Shown: positions 8,911 to 17,805 of the stretch, one piece after another
Numbering within the stretch: the first letter of the stretch is position 1
Layout: each line of letters opens with the position of its first letter
Origin: Bryobacter sp.
Lineage (GTDB): Bacteria; Acidobacteriota; Terriglobia; Bryobacterales; Bryobacteraceae
NCBI GenBank assembly: GCA_022843625.1
Contig: JALHNH010000004.1
Location: forward strand, 186,001-250,000
DNA: 64,000 bases
Direction: 5' to 3'
Notes under the pieces: generated by a model
Database searches by the model: none
What the model saw: only the letters and a program-made list of their open reading frames with translations
Told to the model about the DNA's origin: nothing
Translations under genes and position numbers: made by a program

Positions 8911-10032
8911 ATGGATACAAGAATTCGGAATCAGTTGAGCGCAATCAGGCGGAGCCGTGGCGTAGGGGCGGCCGATCTTGCGGCCCAAGTGGGTGTGAGC
9001 CGTCAGACGATTTATGCGATTGAGGCCGGGACTTATGTGCCCAATACCGAGGTGACGCTGAAGCTGGCGCGGGTCTTGGAGGTGCCTGTCGAGGAGTTAT
9101 TTTCGTTACGCGAAGAAGCGCCTGTAGCGGCAACGGCCGTGGCATCAGATGTGTTGAGTGCGACACCGGTAACCAAGGGTCAGGCGGTGAGGGTTTGCCA
9201 GGTAGGGAACAGGCGAGTGAGCATCCCGGTGAATGCGTCGCCCTATTACTTGCCAGAAGCCGATGGGGTGATTTCGAAGGTAGGGCGGATGCCGGGCAGA
9301 GCGGAGCTGGTGGGCTTTGCCCGGGAAGAATCGAACCCGAAAAAGCTGGTTCTCGCGGGTTGTGATCCCGCAATCGGGCTTGTGGCGCGGATGGCAGAGA
9401 AGCTAGGCGGGGTTGAGGTTGTGTCTGCTGCAGCCTCGAGCAAGCTGGCGCTGGGGTGGTTGCAGGAGGACAAGGTGCACATTGCAGGCTCGCATCTTGA
9501 GGACCCCGAATCTGGAGAGTTCAACTTGCCCTATCTGCGCAGCACCTTTCCGGAAGAAGACTTTGCAGTGATCAGTTTTGCCCGGTGGGAAGAGGGCTTT
9601 GTTGTGGCGGCTGGGAATCCCAAGGGCATTCGGCAGGCGGAGGATCTCACCAGGGGAAAAGTTCGGTTTGTAAATCGCGAGGCTGGGTCGGGAAGCCGGT
9701 CTCTACTGGACCGATTGCTTGTAGAGGCAGGCATACCAGTTGGGAAGGTATCTGGCTATGAGCGTATTGGGTATGGGCACCTTGCAGTGGCTTACATGGT
9801 GTTGACCGGGGATGCCGATTGTTGTCTGGCAACCAGAGCAGCAGCGCAGAGTTTTCAACTGGATTTTGTACCGCTGCAAAGCGAACGATATGACTTCGTG
9901 ATGCGGCGGCAGACCCTCGAGACTCCGGCGGCGCAGGCTTTTATCGATGTGCTGCAGAGGGCCAGTTTGCGGCGCAAACTTGAGGTGTTGGCCGGTTATG
10001 ACACGACGTTGACCGGGGCAGTTTTGGCGTGA
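8911..10032 (+). CDS. XRE-family regulator with periplasmic-binding-protein-like ligand domain
   Basis: A 373-residue regulator. Residues about 5-60 form an HTH of the XRE type ([18 protein letters not shown], then [17 protein letters not shown]). From about residue 90 the protein becomes a cytoplasmic substrate-binding-like domain (PF12727/PBP-like type) with [19 protein letters not shown] as a typical ligand-cleft segment. Such HTH-PBP fusions sense small anions or metabolites. The ATG at 8911 is preferred over the GTG at 8905 because GAGGTG lies just upstream. The start is 7 nt after the receptor stop, so the regulator probably controls, or senses the cargo of, that TonB receptor. The ligand cannot be told from sequence. 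Confidence 0.82.
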   Translation: MDTRIRNQLSAIRRSRGVGAADLAAQVGVSRQTIYAIEAGTYVPNTEVTLKLARVLEVPVEELFSLREEAPVAATAVASDVLSATPVTKGQAVRVCQVGNRRVSIPVNASPYYLPEADGVISKVGRMPGRAELVGFAREESNPKKLVLAGCDPAIGLVARMAEKLGGVEVVSAAASSKLALGWLQEDKVHIAGSHLEDPESGEFNLPYLRSTFPEEDFAVISFARWEEGFVVAAGNPKGIRQAEDLTRGKVRFVNREAGSGSRSLLDRLLVEAGIPVGKVSGYERIGYGHLAVAYMVLTGDADCCLATRAAAQSFQLDFVPLQSERYDFVMRRQTLETPAAQAFIDVLQRASLRRKLEVLAGYDTTLTGAVLA

Positions 10033-10035
10033 GTT

Positions 10036-10048
10036 TACAATCAGAGTC
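10036..10048 (+). promoter_or_regulatory. Putative leaderless promoter -10 element (VOC gene)
   Basis: TACAAT (10036-10041) lies exactly 7 nt before the ATG at 10049, with no Shine-Dalgarno sequence. It sits directly after the stop codon of the regulator, so the VOC gene may have its own leaderless transcript. Confidence 0.4.
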
Positions 10049-10471
10049 ATGGCTCAAGTGACTCCTTTTCATATTGCGTTCCCGGTTCATGATCTTGCGG
10101 CGGCGCGGGATTTTTATGGCGGGTTGATGGGATGCCCGGAGGGGCGCTCTTCTGATGAGTGGATCGACTACGACCTCTTTGGCCATCAGGTGGTGGCGCA
10201 TCTGAAGCCCGGCTATGAGCCGAACCTGCATCACAATGCAGTGGATGCCCATGCTGTGCCGGTGCCGCATTTTGGCGTGATCCTTGAGATGGGTCAATGG
10301 CATGCTCTGGCGGATCGGCTAAAGGCGGCTGGGGTGAAGTTCATCATCGAACCTTACATTCGCTTTCAGGGCCAGGTAGGGGAGCAGGCAACGATGTTCT
10401 TTCTCGACCCATCGGGGAATGCACTGGAGTTCAAGGCGTTCGCGGATATGTCGCAGATTTTCGCCAAGTAG
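10049..10471 (+). CDS. VOC family (glyoxalase/dioxygenase-like) protein
   Basis: A 140-residue vicinal-oxygen-chelate protein with two beta-alpha-beta-beta-beta units. Candidate metal ligands are His8 (PFHIAFPV), His74 (VPHFGVIL) and Glu127 (NALEFKAF), the positions expected for glyoxalase- or dioxygenase-like members. [15 protein letters not shown] is the family's common C-terminal strand. The substrate is not predictable. It follows the XRE-PBP gene by 16 nt and converges with the secreted glycosidase-like gene, their stop codons being a few bases apart. Confidence 0.82.
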   Translation: MAQVTPFHIAFPVHDLAAARDFYGGLMGCPEGRSSDEWIDYDLFGHQVVAHLKPGYEPNLHHNAVDAHAVPVPHFGVILEMGQWHALADRLKAAGVKFIIEPYIRFQGQVGEQATMFFLDPSGNALEFKAFADMSQIFAK

Positions 10472-10477
10472 CTATTG

Positions 10478-11551
10478 CTAGCTCCCCGTCACCTGACGCA
10501 ACAAGTTGAAGAAGGCTTTCTTGCGCTCTGAGTTGATGCCCCAGTTTACGGGCGGGCATTGGTAGCCATCGGAGTAATCGCTCGCGCCGGGGTCAAAGTA
10601 GCCCCAGGAGGCGTACTCCGAGATCGCTGACATCATGTTGTTCTCAGGCTTGTCGAAGTCGAAGTGATCGTCTTCGTTGAAGAGGATCGGCATCGGTTTG
10701 TAGCCTTCGACGGCCCTGCTGAGGCGGACCATTTCGGCGATGCGTTTCGGATCTTTGACGCCATTGCCGTGGATCAGCAGGAAGTCGGAAGTTTTGACTA
10801 CGTTTGATTCCGGGATAGCGTTGCCGCCGTAGGAAGTACCCGTGAGAAGGCGGCGACCTTTGCGGTTCATGCCCTTGACGAGGTTAATCAATTCGTGGAC
10901 GCGAGCGGGTTTGAGAATTTCGTGGTCATAGGCTTTGACATTGGTTTCGTTGTCGACTTCGACGAGGATGTTGCGATAGTCCTGATCGAGGAGCCAGTTG
11001 GTGGCGTTGACGACAGCGTTGCGGACAGCGGCTTCATCTTTAAGCACTTGATCCTGACCGAAGTAGAAGTAGCCAACAATGGGGACCATGCCGAGTTGGT
11101 CGGCCCGGTCGAGGATTCGCTTGAGTCGGGCCATGAAGTCTGGCAGGAGCGAGCCGTCGGCGGCGATGCCGGAGGTGAACCAGGGTTGGGTTTTGGAATA
11201 GCCTTCGGGGCTGCCGCCCTGGAGGTTGATCGTGAACGAGAGCAGGCCATGCTTGCGCCAGAGTGGCATTGCGGCGAGGAATTCTTTGACGTTGCGCTCG
11301 GCATCCCATTTCTTTGTGTTGGGGTAAGCCCACTTTGAGACGGTGGCAGGGTTCTTGTCGTCGAAGATGCCTTGCACCATGCGGGAGTTCATGAGGAGGC
11401 CTTCGATTTTGTGGCCCTTGTAGGAGCGGCCTTTGTAAGTTGGCTGACCGTTGATAAAGAACTGGTCTTTGCGGATTTCGACTCTGGTTCTGGTTGGAGC
11501 TGCGGCCAGGAGAGCCGGGGAAAGTTGGATTAAAGATCGTCGGGTCATCAT
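10478..11551 (-). CDS. Exported glycoside hydrolase-like (TIM-barrel) protein
   Basis: A 357-residue protein with a Tat-like leader (MMTRRSLIQLSPALLAAA; twin Arg then hydrophobic stretch). The mature part looks like a clan-A glycosidase barrel. The NE pair in VEVDNETN (Asn201-Glu202) fits the acid/base, and Glu293 in ILFNEDDHF fits a nucleophile. Other conserved-looking segments are FTINLQGGSPEGYS and VPIVGYFYFGQDQ. I infer secreted carbohydrate hydrolysis, but the family cannot be fixed by eye. It is a single gene converging with the VOC gene. The start may be either of two adjacent ATGs. Confidence 0.6.
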   Translation of the reverse strand: MMTRRSLIQLSPALLAAAPTRTRVEIRKDQFFINGQPTYKGRSYKGHKIEGLLMNSRMVQGIFDDKNPATVSKWAYPNTKKWDAERNVKEFLAAMPLWRKHGLLSFTINLQGGSPEGYSKTQPWFTSGIAADGSLLPDFMARLKRILDRADQLGMVPIVGYFYFGQDQVLKDEAAVRNAVVNATNWLLDQDYRNILVEVDNETNVKAYDHEILKPARVHELINLVKGMNRKGRRLLTGTSYGGNAIPESNVVKTSDFLLIHGNGVKDPKRIAEMVRLSRAVEGYKPMPILFNEDDHFDFDKPENNMMSAISEYASWGYFDPGASDYSDGYQCPPVNWGINSERKKAFFNLLRQVTGS

Positions 11552-11717
11552 TTAGATCTGCGCCTTAGATCCGATTCCATCACATTTGCAAGGTCTGATG
11601 CTGAAGAGCCTTGGGCTTCAGGCTCTATTCCGTTCCAACTGACATCCATTCCGATTTTCGAAACGTTCTAATAGATGCCTGCATCCAATCGAGCAGGTAG
11701 TACGAAAGGCCAAGAAC

Positions 11718-12251
11718 ATGAAAAACACCGTTTTCACTGCAGTATTTGCAACCATCCTGGCCGCCACTCCTCTCTTTAGCGCAAGTCTACCTACTACGCT
11801 TACGGACGAGCAGCGGCTGGCTAACAAGATCCGTCATGAGCTCGTCACGCTCCCCTTCTACGGCGTATTCGACCAGATGAGTTATTCACTCAGCGGGCGC
11901 AAAGTAACCCTCAATGGGCAAGTTACACGGCCCGTTCTCGCGAGCTCTGCCGCTAACGTAGTCAAGCGCATCCCAGGCGTCGAAGAAGTCGTTAACAACA
12001 TCGAGGTTCTCCCTCTATCGCCTAATGACGACCGCTTACGCATTGCCGTCTATCGCACCGTTTTTAGTCAGGCCTCTCTGGGCCGCTATACCCTGGGGGC
12101 CATCCCACCGGTACGCATCATCGTCAAGAATGGCGACGTCACTTTGAGTGGCGTGGTCATGAACGAGATGGACCGAAATATGGCCGGGCTTTTTGCCAAC
12201 CAAGTGGCTGGTGTATTCAGCGTCACCAATCATCTGACGGTTGAAAAGTAA
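11718..12251 (+). CDS. Secreted protein with two BON domains
   Basis: A 177-residue protein with a signal peptide (MKNTVFTAVFATILAATPLFSA). Two BON-like units follow: one around residues 33-98 with VTLNGQVTRPVLASSAANVVKRIPGVEEVVNNI, cut here into LNGQVTRPVLASSAANVV and IPGVEEVVNNI, and one around 105-176 with VTLSGVVMNEMDRNMAG and VFSVTNHLTV. BON domains are thought to bind phospholipid or envelope surfaces, as in OsmY. AAAGG about 9 nt before the ATG can serve as the ribosome-binding site. The 166 bases upstream hold only a 7-bp hairpin (11605-11626). Confidence 0.85.
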   Translation: MKNTVFTAVFATILAATPLFSASLPTTLTDEQRLANKIRHELVTLPFYGVFDQMSYSLSGRKVTLNGQVTRPVLASSAANVVKRIPGVEEVVNNIEVLPLSPNDDRLRIAVYRTVFSQASLGRYTLGAIPPVRIIVKNGDVTLSGVVMNEMDRNMAGLFANQVAGVFSVTNHLTVEK

Positions 12252-12273
12252 ATCCTGACATCCCGTAAGGGCT

Positions 12274-12990
12274 ATGAGATCAGGTTTGTTTCCAACTCCT
12301 TGTTTACTCCGAGAGCCCGCGTGCTCCCTCCTGCGCGGGCTCCTTTTTCTGTTTGCATTTTCCGCTCCTGCACAAACTCTTGTCGTCGGAATCGCCGGCG
12401 GCTGGGAACCGGCAGACGCTCCCTGGACCATCACCCGCCGCATTGCATCCCACCTCGAAGTACAACGCTTTCCAGACACCACCTTTGAAACTTTTGGAAA
12501 CCACCACCTCGAGGAAGCCAAAAAGCGAATCTCTGATCACCTCGACGCCAACAATGACGGCACTCTAGATCAACAAGAGCGCGCACAGGCCCGCCTCATT
12601 CTCTATGGCCAATCCCTGGGCGGAGCCGCCACCATCAACCTCTGCCGATGGCTCAAAAAGCAAGAAATCCCGGTGCGCCTCAACGTACAGATTGACAGCG
12701 TCGGCCTTCGCGATGGGAAGGTCCCCTCAAATGTAAAAGAAGCCGCCAATCTCTACCAGCGCGACTTCGGCCCTATTCGCGGCCAATCTAAAATCAAACC
12801 GGAAGACCCCAGGCGAACGCGCATCCTTGGCAACTGGCGCTACCGCTATCCCCGCAATAAGGTGATCGATACCACCGAATGGCCGCTTGCCCATCGCCTC
12901 ATCGTCAACCCACACCTTAAAATGGAATTCGACCCCGAAGTTTCGGCTAAAGTCGAGGAGCTTATAGCCAACACACTACGCAACTGGTAG
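12274..12990 (+). CDS. Exported EF-hand/serine-hydrolase-like protein of unknown function
   Basis: A 238-residue protein with a hydrophobic leader (LLRGLLFLFAFSAPAQ). The mature region combines a canonical 12-residue EF-hand loop, DANNDGTLDQQE (residues 91-102, with D, N, D, T, D and E at positions 1, 3, 5, 7, 9 and 12), and a nucleophile-elbow-like GQSLGG (Ser114). I infer a calcium-influenced lipase or esterase fold, though no full triad can be assigned; His245-type residues near the C-terminus are absent and candidates such as His at PLAHRL are only guesses. The start is uncertain because a perfect terminator-like hairpin (12313-12348) lies inside the first 25 codons. Confidence 0.55.
   Translation: MRSGLFPTPCLLREPACSLLRGLLFLFAFSAPAQTLVVGIAGGWEPADAPWTITRRIASHLEVQRFPDTTFETFGNHHLEEAKKRISDHLDANNDGTLDQQERAQARLILYGQSLGGAATINLCRWLKKQEIPVRLNVQIDSVGLRDGKVPSNVKEAANLYQRDFGPIRGQSKIKPEDPRRTRILGNWRYRYPRNKVIDTTEWPLAHRLIVNPHLKMEFDPEVSAKVEELIANTLRNW
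12313..12348 (+). terminator. Intrinsic terminator-like hairpin inside the 5' end of the next gene
   Basis: GAGCCCGCG (12313-12321) pairs perfectly with CGCGGGCTC (12334-12342) across a 12-nt loop and is followed by C and five T (12344-12348). It lies 60 nt after the BON gene stop, as a terminator would, yet falls within the leader-coding part of the following frame. It may terminate the BON transcript, attenuate the next gene, or show that the next gene starts later. Confidence 0.55.
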
Positions 12991-13166
12991 GGTCGGTTTA
13001 ATGGTGGTTGTCCATTACACGCTGATAGAGTTCGCCGAGCCCCATAGACTGGGCCCAACGCTCAAGATCGAGGTCCAGTTGATCGCCAGAAGCCGGTGAT
13101 GTCTCTTAACTGGCGCTCTGACATTCTACCGCCTTGCATGTACCAGTGCAGTCTGACGCTCTAACT

Positions 13167-14537
13167 TTAAACCTGCGCCCGCTTCCAGCGCCCCGTTCGA
13201 AACGCCAGAATCCCACAAACCGCAATCATGCTTTCTGTCAGCGTCACTGCCAGAAACACGCCATTCGTCCCCATCTGCCCGGCCAGATAATTCGCCAGCG
13301 GCAATTGAAATACCCAGTAGCAAAACACGTTGATTACCGTTGGAGTAATCGTATCGCCAGCCCCGTTAAACGCTTGTACCAGCACCAGCCCATACGCATA
13401 CAGCAAGTACCCATAAGAGATCAACCGCAACGCATCTTTACCCACCGCCACGACTGCTTCCTCTTGCGTGAAGATGCGAATGAGGAACTCCGAAAAGAAG
13501 ATAAACACCAGACTCACCAGCCCCAAAAAGATCATGTTGTAGAAGCCGCACAGCCACGCCGCCCGCTCGCTCCGCTCCGGCTTGCCAGCACCCAGGTTTT
13601 GCCCCATCAGGGTCGCTGCTGCCGCGCCGAGACCCCAGCTTGGCAAAATCGTCACGATGATGATCCGGATCGCGATCGTATACCCGGCCGTAGCCACGCT
13701 GCCAAACTGGGCCACAATTCGAGCCAGCATCAACCAGCTTGCCGTCCCGATCAGATACTGAAACATCCCCGGCAAGCTCACCTTCAACATTTCTGACATC
13801 AGATGCCAGTTGGGCCGCAGATGCCACAGCCGCAACGTCACCCGCTCGCCAGGGGTAAACAACCGATAGAACTGATAAGCCACACCTACCGTGCGTCCAC
13901 ATGTAGTAGCTACGGCACTTCCCGCCACACCCATCTCGGGAAAAGGCCCCCAGCCGAATATCAAACAAGGGTCCAGTACAAGATTCACAGCATTGGCAAT
14001 CCACAACACCCGCATTGCAATCGCCGCATCACCTGCTCCTCGAAAAATCGCATTGATCAGAAAGATCAGCAGAATCGAATAAGTGCCCCCAAACATGATC
14101 GTGGTGTATCCAAAACCACCTTCAACAATCGCCGCATCGGGAGTCATGAAGCCTAGCAAAGGCCGTGCATAAATCGACGCCGGCACCCCAATCAACACAC
14201 TCGCTACAATTCCGATCAACACCGCCTGGCCCGCAGAGGCACTTGCCCCCTCGGGGTCCTTTTCTCCAATGCGACGTGCCACAAATGCCGTAGCCCCCGC
14301 GCAAAGCCCCATCGCCACCGCAAATACAATCGTTTCCATCGCCTCAGTAAGCCCTACTGTTGCGACGGCGGCCGGGCCTAGCCCGGCCACCCAAAACACA
14401 TTTACAATGGCGAACAAGCTTTCCATGGAAAGCTCCAGCACCATTGGAATCGCAAGCAATGCGATTGCCCGCTTTAAACTACCCTCTGTGAAGTCCTGAT
14501 GGCTACCCCGCAGGGCTTCTTTGAGGGTTTCTATCAA
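13167..14537 (-). CDS. MATE family efflux transporter
   Basis: A 456-residue integral membrane protein with about twelve hydrophobic segments and the two-fold repeat of MATE exporters. Segments typical of the family are [39 protein letters not shown] and [19 protein letters not shown] in the first half, and [20 protein letters not shown] and [16 protein letters not shown] in the second. It probably exports drugs or metabolites in exchange for Na+ or H+. The start is TTG, overlapping the typA stop as TTGA, so translation is coupled to typA. No in-frame Met gives the complete first helix. Confidence 0.9.
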   Translation of the reverse strand: MIETLKEALRGSHQDFTEGSLKRAIALLAIPMVLELSMESLFAIVNVFWVAGLGPAAVATVGLTEAMETIVFAVAMGLCAGATAFVARRIGEKDPEGASASAGQAVLIGIVASVLIGVPASIYARPLLGFMTPDAAIVEGGFGYTTIMFGGTYSILLIFLINAIFRGAGDAAIAMRVLWIANAVNLVLDPCLIFGWGPFPEMGVAGSAVATTCGRTVGVAYQFYRLFTPGERVTLRLWHLRPNWHLMSEMLKVSLPGMFQYLIGTASWLMLARIVAQFGSVATAGYTIAIRIIIVTILPSWGLGAAAATLMGQNLGAGKPERSERAAWLCGFYNMIFLGLVSLVFIFFSEFLIRIFTQEEAVVAVGKDALRLISYGYLLYAYGLVLVQAFNGAGDTITPTVINVFCYWVFQLPLANYLAGQMGTNGVFLAVTLTESMIAVCGILAFRTGRWKRAQV

Positions 14538-16333
14538 CGCTGATTGGCCTTGAGTATCTTTTTGCGCAGACGGATCGTCTTCGGAGTGATCTCGACAAAC
14601 TCGTCGATCTCGATGAATTCGATTGCCAGCTCAAGGGTCATTACACGAGGCGGGACGAGGCGAATCGCATCGTCGGCAGAGGAGCTACGCATGTTGGTCA
14701 GCTTCTTTTCACGCACGATGTTTACGGTGAGGTCAGAGTCGCGCGAGTTCTCACCCACGATCATGCCTTCGTAAACTTCCGTTGCCGGAGTTACAAAGAT
14801 CTCTCCGCGCTCCTGCAATCCATTAATTGCAAATGCAGTCGTTACACCAGCACGATCGGAAATCATGACGCCCGTCGGACGCATCGGGATCGCACCCTGC
14901 CAGTCCATATAGCCGTTGAAGAGCGAGTTCATGATCGCCGTGCCACGGGTCTCGGTGAGCATCTCGTTACGGATACCAATCAAGCCGCGAGACGGCACCT
15001 GGAACTCAAGCCGCACACGGCCTGAACCATGGTTCACCATCTTCATCATCTTGCCCTTGCGGTAGCCCATCTTTTCGATTACTACGCCGATAAAGGCTTC
15101 CGAGCAATCGATCAACAAAATTTCCTGCGGCTCTTTGAGTACACCGTCGATTTCTTTAGTTACGATTTCAGGCTTCGATACCTGCAGTTCATAACCTTCG
15201 CGACGCATGGTTTCAATGAGAATGGCCAGCTGCAATTCGCCGCGGCCCATCACCTTCATGCTGTCCGGAGTGCCCGTGTCATCGACACGCAGCGCCACGT
15301 TGGTGAGCAACTCCTTCTCAAGGCGATCCTTCAGATTGCGAGATGTAACGAGATGACCTTCACGGCCCACAAAGGGCGACGTGTTGATCGTAAAGGTCAT
15401 GGCAATCGTCGGCTCGTCAATGTGAATGCGGGGCAGTGGTTTCGGGTTCTCAACGCTGGTAACGGTCTCACCAATCGTGATGCCCTCAACACCCGCGATA
15501 GCAATGATGTTGCCGGGATAAGCTTCGGTCTCATCAACGCGCTTCAACCCTTCAAAGCTGTACATCTTGGTGATGCGGGTCTTCTGGAAGCTACCGTCCA
15601 GCTTGGCAATCGAAACTTCCGAACCGTTCTTCAGCGTCCCATTTACGACACGGCCAATCCCAAGACGGCCGAGATAGTCAGAGTAGTCGAGGTTCGCGAT
15701 CAGCATCTGCAGCTCGGCTTCGGCCGAACCCTTTGGAGGAGGAATGTGCTTGACGATCGTTTCAAACAAAGGCTCCAGTGTCTCGCTCTCGTCCTCCATG
15801 TTCATCTTTGCGACGCCAATCTTGCCGATCGCATACACCACCGGGAAATCGAGTTGATGCTCCTGCGCATCGAGATCGATGAACAGGTCATAGATCTCGT
15901 TCAGCACTTCCTGCACACGTGCATCGGGACGGTCGATCTTATTGATGACAACAATCGGAGTCAGGTGAGCTTCGAGCGCCTTCGACAACACGTAGCGCGT
16001 CTGCGGCAGCGGGCCTTCGCTGGCATCGACCAGCAACATAACGCCGTCCACCATCTTCAATGCTCGTTCCACTTCGCCGCCAAAGTCACTGTGGCCCGGG
16101 GTGTCGCAGATGTTAATCTTGACGCCCTTATAGTTCAGACCGGTAATCTTGGCAAGGATGGTAATGCCGCGCTCACGTTCCAAATCGTTGGAATCCATCA
16201 CGCGGTCTGTCAATTCTTCATTGGCTCGAAAGATGCCACTCTGCTGCAGCATGGTGTCGACAAGCGTCGTCTTTCCATGGTCTACGTGCGCAACAATAGC
16301 GATGTTTCGGATCTTCTCAGGATAAAAAGGCAT
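14534..16333 (-). CDS. typA: Translational GTPase TypA/BipA
   Basis: A 599-residue ribosome-binding GTPase related to EF-G and LepA, involved in ribosome assembly and stress growth. The G1 loop is AHVDHGKTT (15-23), G3 is [16 protein letters not shown] and G4 is NKIDRPDA. The BipA C-terminal domain follows with [18 protein letters not shown] and [19 protein letters not shown]. Length fits the family (about 600). On the plus side the gene is divergent from der, with an 80-bp gap between starts. It is followed by the MATE gene with a 4-nt overlap. A weak -10-like TAGATT lies 9 nt before the ATG. Confidence 0.97.
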   Translation of the reverse strand: MPFYPEKIRNIAIVAHVDHGKTTLVDTMLQQSGIFRANEELTDRVMDSNDLERERGITILAKITGLNYKGVKINICDTPGHSDFGGEVERALKMVDGVMLLVDASEGPLPQTRYVLSKALEAHLTPIVVINKIDRPDARVQEVLNEIYDLFIDLDAQEHQLDFPVVYAIGKIGVAKMNMEDESETLEPLFETIVKHIPPPKGSAEAELQMLIANLDYSDYLGRLGIGRVVNGTLKNGSEVSIAKLDGSFQKTRITKMYSFEGLKRVDETEAYPGNIIAIAGVEGITIGETVTSVENPKPLPRIHIDEPTIAMTFTINTSPFVGREGHLVTSRNLKDRLEKELLTNVALRVDDTGTPDSMKVMGRGELQLAILIETMRREGYELQVSKPEIVTKEIDGVLKEPQEILLIDCSEAFIGVVIEKMGYRKGKMMKMVNHGSGRVRLEFQVPSRGLIGIRNEMLTETRGTAIMNSLFNGYMDWQGAIPMRPTGVMISDRAGVTTAFAINGLQERGEIFVTPATEVYEGMIVGENSRDSDLTVNIVREKKLTNMRSSSADDAIRLVPPRVMTLELAIEFIEIDEFVEITPKTIRLRKKILKANQR

Positions 16334-16413
16334 GGGTTGGGTAATCTATATGGTCGCACGTTGTGGCATCTTGCCGCTCGTTACGCCTCTGTAACTGCTA
16401 CCCTAAGGTTGCA

Positions 16414-17805
16414 ATGGCCGAAAGCCCCGACAATCCCACTGTCGTCATCGTTGGACGACCGAACGTGGGTAAGTCCACTCTATTCAACGCGATAACCGGT
16501 ACCCGGCGTTCCATCGTAGGCGATGAACCCGGCATCACGCGCGACCGTATTCGCGGAATCGGAAAATACCGCGACCGCCATTTTCACGTAATTGACACTG
16601 GCGGCATCATCCCGAACGATGACGAACTGATTCCCTCCAATATTCTGAAGCAGGCCAAAAAAGCTTTCGACGAAGCAGATCAGATCGTTTTCGTTATCGA
16701 TGGCCGAACTGAAATTACCTCTGCCGATCGTGACCTCGCACAGATGCTTCGACGCCTTGGCAAGCCCATCACTCTCGCTGTAAACAAGATCGACGTAGAC
16801 AAGATCGAAGTCAACACCAGCGACTTCCACGTTCTGGGCCTGAGCCCGGTAATCGCCATCTCCGCCGAACATCGAATCGGCATCGACAACCTGCTTGAGC
16901 ACATTACAGCTACCTTCATCGAAGGCCCTGAGATCGAAGTTATTCCGCAAAAGCGCCCCATCAAGGTGGCCATCATCGGCCGGCCCAACGTCGGCAAATC
17001 TACACTTCTCAACTCCCTCACCGGCACCGAACGCGCCATCGTCTCACCCGTCGCTGGCACCACCCGCGACGCCGTCGATGAGACGGTCACGGTGGACGAT
17101 CAGGAATTCACCTTCGTCGATACGGCAGGTATTCGCCGCAAAGGCAAAACCACCGAGATGGCTGAAAAGCTCAGCGTTATGATGGCTCGCCGTCACATCA
17201 GCATGGCGCACATCGTTGTCGTTGTGATCGATGCCCTCGAAGGCGCGACAGCCCAGGACGCTCACATCGCCGGCTATGCCCATGAAGAAGGCCGCCCCAT
17301 CATCATGGTGGTCAACAAGTGGGACGCGCACCCCACCCGCAAGTCTAAAGAATTTGAGGAAGAACTGCGCGACACGATGAAGTTCCTCGAATACGCCCCC
17401 ATCGAGTTCATCTCGGCCACCAAGGGTACGAACGTCAAGCGTCTCTTCGGTTTGGTCAAGAGCGCGCAGGAAGCGATGAACAAGCGTGTCACCACTGGAG
17501 AGCTCAACCGCTTCGTCGACTACATCACTCATGAAACCAACATGAAGGTGAAGTACATCACTCAGGCGAGCGTGCGCCCTCCGACATTCGTTGTCTTCAC
17601 GGACAAATCGAAGCCGCTGCACTTCTCCGATGAGCGCTTCCTGATCAATCAGATCCGCAAGCACTTCAAGTTCGGCCCAACGCCCATCGAGATCAAGGCG
17701 AAGTCTACGCCTGGCCGTGGCCGCAAGGATGAGGAAGACAAGCCAAGGTCAAAGGCCGCCAAGGCGAAAGCCTCGCCGCCACGCAACGCCGGGAAAAACT
17801 CCTAA
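16414..17805 (+). CDS. der: Ribosome biogenesis GTPase Der (EngA)
   Basis: A 463-residue tandem GTPase needed for 50S subunit assembly. It has two G domains, each starting with GRPNVGKS (first at 14-21; second after IKVAII, about 183-190), two DxxG motifs (DTGGI and DTAGI) and NKxD motifs (NKID, NKWD), followed by a KH-like domain and a basic Lys/Ala-rich tail. I chose the ATG at 16414 (MAESPDNPTVVIVGRPN); a GTG at 16363 would add 17 residues unlike the family. The gene ends overlapping the stop of the convergent U32-like gene by 4 bp. Confidence 0.97.
   Translation: MAESPDNPTVVIVGRPNVGKSTLFNAITGTRRSIVGDEPGITRDRIRGIGKYRDRHFHVIDTGGIIPNDDELIPSNILKQAKKAFDEADQIVFVIDGRTEITSADRDLAQMLRRLGKPITLAVNKIDVDKIEVNTSDFHVLGLSPVIAISAEHRIGIDNLLEHITATFIEGPEIEVIPQKRPIKVAIIGRPNVGKSTLLNSLTGTERAIVSPVAGTTRDAVDETVTVDDQEFTFVDTAGIRRKGKTTEMAEKLSVMMARRHISMAHIVVVVIDALEGATAQDAHIAGYAHEEGRPIIMVVNKWDAHPTRKSKEFEEELRDTMKFLEYAPIEFISATKGTNVKRLFGLVKSAQEAMNKRVTTGELNRFVDYITHETNMKVKYITQASVRPPTFVVFTDKSKPLHFSDERFLINQIRKHFKFGPTPIEIKAKSTPGRGRKDEEDKPRSKAAKAKASPPRNAGKNS

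Noticed and set aside
11605..11626. 7-bp hairpin AGAGCCT/AGGCTCT upstream of the BON gene
   Set aside because: No U-tract on either strand and about 90 nt from the start; not enough to call a terminator or operator.
15029..16495. Long open frame (488 codons) on the plus strand
   Set aside because: It lies antisense to typA, a clear gene, has no recognisable family and is explained by the codon bias of typA.
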